The notes under the pieces were generated by a model. It saw only the letters and a program-made list of their open reading frames with translations. It ran no database searches and had not been told where the DNA came from. Of a stretch of 64,000 bases of DNA, positions 48,601-57,600 are shown one piece after another (the stretch's first letter is position 1; every line of letters begins with the position of its first letter). This DNA comes from Variovorax sp. KBW07 (GTDB lineage Bacteria > Pseudomonadota > Gammaproteobacteria > Burkholderiales > Burkholderiaceae_C): the NCBI RefSeq assembly GCF_003852515.1, contig NZ_QAJK01000065.1, positions 1 through 64,000 on the forward strand, given 5' to 3'. The position numbers and the translations under genes are program-made.

Positions 48601-51600
48601 CGCTGCCGGCCTGCCAGGTGGTGCTGGTGGGCAGTGCGCGCACTTCGGGTGCCGGGTTCAGCGTGCCGCCGATGCGCACGTCCAGGTCGCCGCCGCCGGT
48701 CAGCAACAGCTCGCCCGAGCGCGTGACGCGGCCGGTGCTGCCCACCGCGAGATGCAGGCCCTGGCTGCGCGACACGTAGGTGCTGCTGTAGTCGCCCATC
48801 TGCTCCATCATCCCGGCGTTGCCGCCGGTCTCGAACACCAGGTTGCCGCCACCCAGCGTGCCGATGCCGGTAAAGCCGACCAGCGAGGGCCAGAGGCCGC
48901 CGAGGTCATAGGTCGAGCTTTCGTTGCCCGCGACGTAGCTGCCGAAGTTGATCCACCAGGCGGTGGGCACGCCATCGGCGCCCGGCACCACGCTGCCGGT
49001 GCCCTGGCGCCAGAGCCAGTTGCCGAGCATGGCGCTGGGCGGCTGTCCGCGGAACACGCCCAGTTCGTCGGTGGTGCGGCGCACGTTGCCCCGGGTGCCG
49101 ATGGTGTCGCCGCGCGCATCGCCCTGCACGCGCACGCGCAGGTTGCCGCCGTGGTCGGGGTACCAGGCGCGGTACAGGTTCTGGCTGTCGACGAACTGCT
49201 CGAAGATCGGGTAGTCGCCGTCGAGCACGTTGCCGCTCGGGCCCTTGGCGCGCGGCAGGTTGAAGTCGGCGTCGTCGGTGCGCGCCGATGCGCGGGTGCC
49301 GGCGGTATAGATGCCGTAGGGCGAGCGCTGCGTGAAGTCGTTGCCGGCCAGCAGGTCGAGGTCGCCGGTGCCGGTGCGCACCACGCTGAACAGCGGCTGG
49401 CGCACGGGGAAGGACTTGAAGTTCCAGACCTCGGGGGTCTCGGAAACGAGGTCGCAGTAGCCGAAGTCGCACATGCCCCACGACACCTCCTCCGGCGTGA
49501 GGATCGCGCCCTTCCCGCCATACCCTTCGTCCGCGGCCAGTTGGTTCCAGGCCCAGACCTTGCCGCCGGAAACCAGCTCCTTCGTGAAGCCGTTGCCGTA
49601 GTGCGTGTCGCCCAGCAGCAGGTCGCGCTGCGGCCCGCGCGACTGCAGCGCGCGGCTGTCGGCGGCCTGCGTGTCGGCGCCGGCCACCAGGCGCATCGAC
49701 CACGACTGCGAGCCCTCGGCCAGCATCGGCGCGATGGCGAAGTTGCGGCCCTGGTTGCCGTCGGCATCGGCCAGCCGCAGCTTGACCGACGCCACGCCGC
49801 CGGGCAGCTTGACGATAGTCTCGGCCGGGATGACGGCGCCGCGCCGCAGCGCCACCTCGCGCGCCAGCACCGGGCCGTTGTAGCGATAGAAGGGCGGCTG
49901 GTTGACGTCCATCACGGCGCCGTTGGGGAACGGCAGCGGCACGCCGGCCGGCCACAGCATCTGGCCGACCTTGGCCGCGCCCGCCAGGCGCACGCCGGGG
50001 TCGAGCTGCATGTTGACGCCCAGCACCAGCGGCTGCGCCAGCACGGTGCCGGCCGCATGGATCACGTTGCCGGCGGCATCGCGCACCGCGCCGCCGAGCA
50101 CGGTGCCCGCGGGCAAGGTGTAGCTCTCGGTCAGCACCGCGCGCACCGGCAGCACGGTGCCCGCGGCCAGGCTCATGGGCTTCAGGGGCGCATCGAAGTT
50201 GAGCGCGCGGCCGGGCTGCAGGAAGGTGTCTTCGGCCAGCGAGACGGCACCGCCGCGCGGCACCACCACGTCGCCGCCGAAAGGCACGCGCCCCTTCAGC
50301 AGCACCCAGCCGTCGTCGTCGCGGGTGACCGGCAGCGCCGAGGTGTCGAAGCCGTCGTTGATGCTGCCGTAGATTTTCAGGTTGCCGCCCGCGCGTATCG
50401 CCAGCGCGCCGGCCTCGCCCGAGCCATGCACGCCGGTGCGCTGCGTGCGCGCATTGAGGCTGTCGTAGCGGAAGCCCGAGAGGTCGAGGTCGCCGTCGAT
50501 CTGCAGGTCGCCGTCGGGCGTCTTGCTGACGATCTGAACGCCGGGGCGCAGATGGAAGGCATCGCCGTAGGCACGCAGGCCACCGAGCCTGCGGTTGACC
50601 AGGTCGCCGTTGGCCAGCGCGTTGCGCATGAAGTCGACGCTGTCGTCGTGCTTGGCCTGCAGGTAGGCCTGGTCGATGCGCTGGTAGGGCCGCCCGCTGG
50701 CATCGGGGTCGGTGCCCATGGGCGCGTCGTCGTAGCGGAAGAAGCCGTTGACGTTGACCGTGCGCGCGCCGTCGATGCGCAGCGTGCCGCTGGCGTCGAT
50801 GTCGATGTCGCTGCCGCGCGCGCCACCCAGGCGCGGCGCATTGAGCTCCACCGTGCCGAAGGCGCGCGGCGTGCCGTCGGTGCCGGCGCGCAGGTCCATG
50901 CGTGCGCCGTTCTGCAGCACCAGGCGGCCGCTGCCGCTGTCGATCTCGATGATGGCGCGGTTGGGCGCCTCGATGGCCTGGCCGTAGCTGTCCACGCGCA
51001 GCCGCGAGCCGTGCGCATCGAGCAGCGCGTTGCCGGCGATGGTGACGCCGTCGCGCGCCGCCAGCCGGATGCTGCCGACCTGCACGCCGCCGGCGTCCAC
51101 CTTGCCTGCCACGGTGAGGTGGCCACCATCGACCGAGAGATTGATCTCGCGCGCCTTCAGCTCGTCGCCCACCGTCAGGTCGCCCTGCTTGAGCTGGAAG
51201 CTGCGTTCGCCGAGCACGCCGCCGTCGGTCAGGCGGCGGTTCAGGCCCGCGAAGTCGGCAAGGCGCTGCGCGCGCACGTCGATGCGCCCGGCCGCGTAGG
51301 GCACCGGCGTGCCGCCGGCGTCGTATTCGCCGCTGCTGCCACCGGCGATGCGGCCCAGCAGCTCGACGTTGCCGGCACCCGCGTCGAGCGCGGTAGCGGT
51401 GAGCTTGCCGGCGCGGTTGTTCTGTGCCGACATGTCGATCTGCGCGCCCTGTGCCAGGCGCACATTGCCCTTGCGGCTTTCGATCTCCACGTCGCCGCCC
51501 CAGCTGTACTTGTCGACGTCGAAGAAGCGCAGGCGCCGGCCGGCCAGGTCGAGCCGCGCGCCGTCCTGCAGTTGCACGTCGCCGTCGGCGCGCAGCACCA

Positions 51601-54600
51601 GCTTGCCGCTGGGCAGCACGACCGAGGTGTCGAGCGCCACGCTGCGCCCGTCGATGGCTATCTCGGCGCCCAGCGCGCGCGAGGCCTCGGCGTCGGTCAG
51701 CGTGCCGGGCTGCGCGCCCTGGGGCGCGGCCACGCGCACGTCGCCGCCAGCCTTGTAGCGCATCACCGAGCCGGCATCGCCGGTCAGCAGCGGGGTGTCG
51801 ATGCGCAGCGTGCCGCCCGTGCGCACGTAGCCCTTGGTGGCCTCGTCCCACGCGCCCTGCGACTGGTAGACCGAGAGCGATCCCTTGTGGCGCGCCGTGA
51901 CCTGCTCGCTGGCATTGAGCCGCACTTCGCCGAAGCCCAGCACCAGCCGGTCCATCTCGTGCACGGTGTCGACGCGCATGCCGCGCGCGGCGCCCAGCTC
52001 GATGCGCCGGGCGTCGATCTGCAGCCGGCCGCTGCCGGTGCCCGCGCCGCCCGCGGCCACCAGGCCGGGCGGCGTGTCGGTGCCGTTCCACACCAGCACG
52101 TCGGTGTGGATGCGCGCCACGTCGTCCGCGCCGCCCCAGCCGTGGATGGCGGGCGTGGTCAGCATCAGGCGCTCGATGGGTGACTTGCCGGTGGCGGGGT
52201 CGATGGTCGACAGCTGCGCCGAGCCGAAGAAGTTGACCGCATCGCGCACGGTGAGCACCAGGTTCTCCAGCGCGGGCGCGCCGGTGCTGGTGTCGCCGCG
52301 CAGCAGGCGGTCGAGCAAGGGCTGGTTCAGCGTCAGGCCCGGCGGCAGCGCGCCGCGCGCCGCGGCATCGGCCAGCGCGCGCTCGCTGCCGACGTTGATG
52401 CCGCCCAGCGCCAGCACCAGGTTGCGCGTGCCGTAGCGCGAGCTTTCGCCCAGCGTGAAGGACTGGTCGGTGGCGGCGGTGATGGTGCCCTCCGAGTACA
52501 GCCGTGCGCCGGCATTGCAGTTGCCGGTGCTGGTGCACACGCCGATGTCGATGCGGCCGGGGCCCGTTTCGCCGCCGGCCGAAGCGGACGGCGGCCGCAC
52601 GTCGAGCCAGCCGTTGGACACCGCCAGCACGCTGCGCAACCCCGGGCTGTAGATGTAGCCGCGGCGCGAGTCCCAGGCGGCCGGCCCGCGGCCCAGCGTG
52701 TCGATGCCGGCACCGGACTCGATGGTGATGCCCGAGTCGCGGCGGTCGGTGACCAGGAACACTTCGCCCGCGCGCAGCACCGCGCCTTCACGCAGCACGA
52801 TGCCCTCGGCGGCACTGCCGAAGCCGAGGTTCCTGGCGTCCTTCAGGCGGTCGGCCGCCGAAGGGTCCAGCACTGTCGTTCCTACCGGTGCGCCGCCGAT
52901 GTTCAACTGCGCGGCACCGATGGCGTTGAGGTCGCGCGCATGCAGCGAGGTGCCCTTGTAGCCGGGCGTGGGCGCGGCGCCGTCGGCCAGCACCTCGAAG
53001 CTGCGGCTCCATCCGCCGAGCACCAGCGCCGTGCCGCCCATGCCGTCGCCCACCGGGGCGTAGCGCGTGGTGCCGGCGAAGCGCAGCGAGGGTTCGCCGG
53101 GCACCTCGCCCGGCTTGCCCTTCAAGCCGAATTCAAGGCGCAGCGACTTGGCGTCGCGCTCCACCAGCGGACGCGGCACGCCGTCGCGCATCGCCTGCGC
53201 CACGGCAAAGTCGGCATAGCCGGTCTCGTTGTACTGCGCGTAGGTACGCAGCACGTCGGCCGGCGTGAACACCGCCTGCTGCGGCAGCGCATCGTGGATG
53301 CCGGTGCCGGCCACGCCCAGCTGCGCGGGCGCGGTGTAGGAGCCGTTGCGCATGGCGGTCGAGCTGCCCGGCGCGCCGACCTGCGACGCCAACCCGTTGA
53401 GCTCGACGCGGAAGGCGCCCGGCAGCAGCGCATAGGTGGAAGGCATCAGCGTGTAGGTGCCCGGCGGCAGGCCGGGCACGCCGGCGCCGATGGTGATCTG
53501 CCGGCCCACCGCCGGATCGCTCGCGCCCTTCTCGCCCTTGAGTGGCGCCTGCAGCGGCTGCGCGCCCGGCACGATGGCGTAGACCGGGTTGGTGGCCAGC
53601 GTGGGCAGCACGAAGCCCTTGCGCTGCGCGCCGATCTGCACCAGCGGGTGCATGCGTGCATCGGTGGAGCCGCCGCGGCCGGCCAGGAAGGCGGTGCCGG
53701 TGAGCGTGCCGCCGCCCGACATGTCGAGCACCGCGCCCTCGCGCACATCCACCGCGTGGCCGGACAGCGTGATGGTGGGGCCGACGCCGGGCACGCGGTA
53801 GATCACGTCCTTGCCGTTGAAGAGATAGGTCAGCCCGTCCTGCGTGCCGCCGTAGGGCATGAGCAGCCCTTCGGCGCTGATCGAGGTCAGGCTGCCCGCG
53901 TGCAGTTGCACCGAGCTGGCGGCGGCCGAGTCGAGGGTGTTGCCCAGCGTGATGCTGCCCAGCGGCGCGCGCAGCACGCCGCGCTGCTCGATGTTGGCTG
54001 CGTAGAAGGTCATGCTGCCGAAGGCCGACTGCGGCATGGCCGGCGTGTCGTCCACACGCTCGATCACCAGCCTGCGGCGCATGTCGAGCTCGACCTGGCG
54101 CACGCCCCATTTGTCGAGGAAGCTGCGCTGGCCGACCTGCACCAGCCCGCTGTCGCCGGTGGCCGGATAGATCTGCGCCGCCGCCAGCGTGAGGTCGCCC
54201 GGCACGTAGAACCTGGCCCCGTTCGAAAAGCGCAGGTCGCCGCTGCTGCGCAGCAGCGTCTGGTCGAAGGCGTTGCGCTCCACGACCAGGTCTTCGGGCA
54301 CGTTGCGCACGATGGTGCCGCGCACGCCCTGCTGCACCGAGCCCACCAGGTCGATGAGCTGCGCGTCAAGGCGCAGCGAACTGCCAGCCGACACCAGCGG
54401 CACGCCGAGGGTGCCGCCCCCCTCGCCGGCGTTGCGCGAGCCGGTCACCGGGTTGGGCAGGATGTAGTCGTCGGGCTGCGCGCGCCCGCTGCCGGCCATG
54501 CGGATGTAGGGCGCGGCCAAGGCCACGCGCGCATCGGGCCTGGCCGCATCGGCCAGGGCCAGCGCGCTGGTGGTCAGGCGCAGGCTCTGGCCCAGCGAGA

Positions 54601-57600
54601 GATCGACGCTGCCGTCGAAGGACAGCATGCCGTGGCTGAGCAGCGAGAGGTTGTCGAAGCCGCCGTCGTGGATGCGATCGACGCCGATGCGCGCGGCGCC
54701 GTAGGCCAGCGCGCGATGCGCTTCGCCGGGACGCAGGTCGGCGGCATCGGCGACCGCGCTGCGGCCCTGCACCTGTGCCAGCAGCATCTCGCGCGGCACG
54801 CGCACCGCGTCGTCGACATTCGCGCCCTTCAGGCTGTAGCGCGCCACCAGGCCGTAGATGGGCGTGTCCAGGTTCAGTGCCAGCGTGCCGCCGGCCGCGC
54901 CCGCGCCACCCGCGGCGGCGCGCATGTCGCCGTCCAGGAACAGGCCGCGGAAGGAACTGAGCGCGATGGTGCCGCCATGGCTGGCGACATCGGTCGCGCC
55001 GCGGCCCGGCAGGTCGAGCGTTGCCGACGTGCCCGAAGCCTCCAGCCGCGCACCGGGGCGCAGCACCACGAAGGCATCGGCCGCGTCCACCTGCGCGGCA
55101 TCGGGCACGTGGCGCGCGCCGATCTCGATGGTGCCGCCGTTGGCCACCTGGCCGTAGCGGCGGCCCAGCACATCGGTGACCACCACCGGTCGCGCGGCGA
55201 CGTCGATCAGTGCGTGCTCGCCGATCCAGTAGGAGCGCGCGTTGGGCATGCCGTCGGCCAGGTTGCGCTGGTTGCCGATGCCGTGCTCGCCCGGCAGCAG
55301 CGAGACGCGCCCGCCCCAGGCCGAGAGCGTGCCATCGACCGTGACCTGGTCGTTGCCGCGCAGCGTGAGCGTGCGGCCGGGATCGAGCGCGATGTGCGCG
55401 CCCTCGCCCACCACCAGCGGCGCGCGCTGGTAGACGGTGCCGGCCTCCAGCGTCAGGTCGGCGCCGGCGCGCTGGGTGAGCTTCTGCTTCAGCGGATCGT
55501 CCTGGTACACCGGCGGGGTCCACAGCGGCAGTGCGGCGGACGGGTCCGCGCCAGTGGGCATGAGCGCGCCAGCGGCCGGGTCGAAGCGCTGCACCGGCAT
55601 GCGCACATCCACGCGCGTGCCGTCGGCCACGGCCACGCCGTCTTGCCCGCGCACCGTGTACTGCGCGAAGCCGCTCTGGAACAGGCCTGCATCGAGGTTG
55701 AGCAGCGGCTGCACCGCGACCGCACGCGGCAACGTCTTGCCGGCGGCGATCAGCGTGCCGGCAGGCATCACCGTGTCGGCGGAAGCCAATGCACCAGCCT
55801 TGTACGACGTGGTCTTGGCCGGAATCGGCAGGCCCGAGGGGAACACGTCCTTGGGCACGACATAGCCCTTGGCCAGTTCGCTGATGCCCACCAGCACGGT
55901 GCCGGACGGCACCATCTGGCCGGCCTCGTAGATGTTGCCGTCGACCAGGTACACCTCGGTGTCCGGGGGCACCACCCAGTTGGCGCCGGTGGTGAGGGTG
56001 CGGTTGGGGCTGACGTCGGGTTGCACGGCCTCCTTCAGCGCCAGGCCCGGAAGCGCGCGCGACACCGTGATGGAAAAGTCCATCGGGATCACGCTGCCGG
56101 CCGCGATCAAATAGTCGCCGGCCAGCCGCAGGTGCACGCTGCTGCTGCGCCCTGCCGCGAGCTGCCCGTCGCTGCCGGCGGGCAGCTGGCCGATGCTGAT
56201 GGCCGTGCCGGTGGCCAGCGTGAGCTTGCCACCGCCCTTCACGCCATGGCCGCGCACTTCGCCGTCCATGCGCAGCGTGCCCGGGCCCACGCCTTCGGAG
56301 CCGGGCTGGGCCGCCATCAGCGTCACGTCGCCGCCTCGGCCGCCGCGCAGTTCGTTGCCGGCCATGAGGGCCGCGCCGCCCGACACGTCGATCAGGCTGC
56401 GCGCACCCAGCGCGACATCGCCGGTGCTGCGCACCGTGACCTGCCCGCCGTCCACGTAGGGCAGGCCATCGATGCGATCGGGCGACTGCGCGATGTTGCT
56501 CCACAGGCCACGCGCATCCAGCCGCACGCCCTCGCCCACCGCCACGCGCGGCTGGTAGCCGGCGGACAGCATGTCGGCGATGGAGATGTCGACCCAGCTG
56601 CCGCCGTTGACGCTGGCGAACCGGCTCACCAGGTCGCCCAGGGCGATGACGCCGCCGCGCGCGACCAGGTCCGCATCCACCGCCACCGTGGGCGCGTGCA
56701 ACGCGATGGTGCCGCCAGGCGCGACGGTGATGGCCGACTTGACGGCCACCGTGTCGTTCGCATACGCGACGACGCCGCCCAGGCGCTGGCGCCGCAGCCA
56801 GCCGCTGTCGATCTGCACGTGGCCCTTGAGGTCCGTTGGCAGCGCGGCGCCGGCGGCCAGCGCATCGCCCAGCGAAGGGGGCGAGGCTGGCGAGCCCGAT
56901 GCGTCGGCGAAGGTGACGCGGTCGACCCGCGCGGAGGGGTTGTCGCGCAGCAGCCCGGTGGTGGCGTCGTAGACCGGCGCCACGCCGCCGATGACCAGGC
57001 GCCCGGCCAGCGGTGCCGCGGCCTGCAATTGGCGGTAGCTGTCCAGGCCCGCATCGCGCTTGCGCTGCTGGCGGTCGCCCTGGAACACGGTGGCGTCGAT
57101 GTCGCCCTCGAGCACCGCGGCGCGGGTGCCGACCTGCACCTGGCCGGCATCGCGGCCCACGGTGTAGCCGTTTTCCATACGCTGGCGCGGCGCGATCAGC
57201 GCGTTGTAGAAGAAGCCGGTGGTGTTCTTGCCCCAGCGCGCGTGCTCGTCCTCGAAGCCGCGGTACAGGCCGGTGTAGCTGATGTCCGCCGGCGCGGTCG
57301 ACAGGTTGTACAGGCGCCCGTCGTTACCCTTCAGCCAGCTCTGCTGCAGCAGGCCGGTCTGCACATTCAGCGTGCCGCCGGCCACGTTGATGAGCGAGCC
57401 GCGCTGCGTGACCAGCTCGCCGCCGGCAAAGGCCACCGTGCCGCCCGATGCGGCCCATTCGCCGACGGTGTGGCCGTCGGTGTTGAGGTAGCCGCCCACT
57501 TCCAGCAGCCCGCCGCCGGTGTACCAGCGCTCGCCGGCATAGCCGTTGACGCCCGGCGCCACGCGCACGAGGTCGCGGCGGTCGATCCACATGTCGAGGT

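Noticed and set aside
45134-52183. Plus-strand open frame of 2,349 codons opposite the haemagglutinin gene
   Set aside because: It is rich in His, Arg, Gln and Ala with no domain. It mirrors the codon pattern of the minus-strand gene, a common effect in GC-rich DNA.
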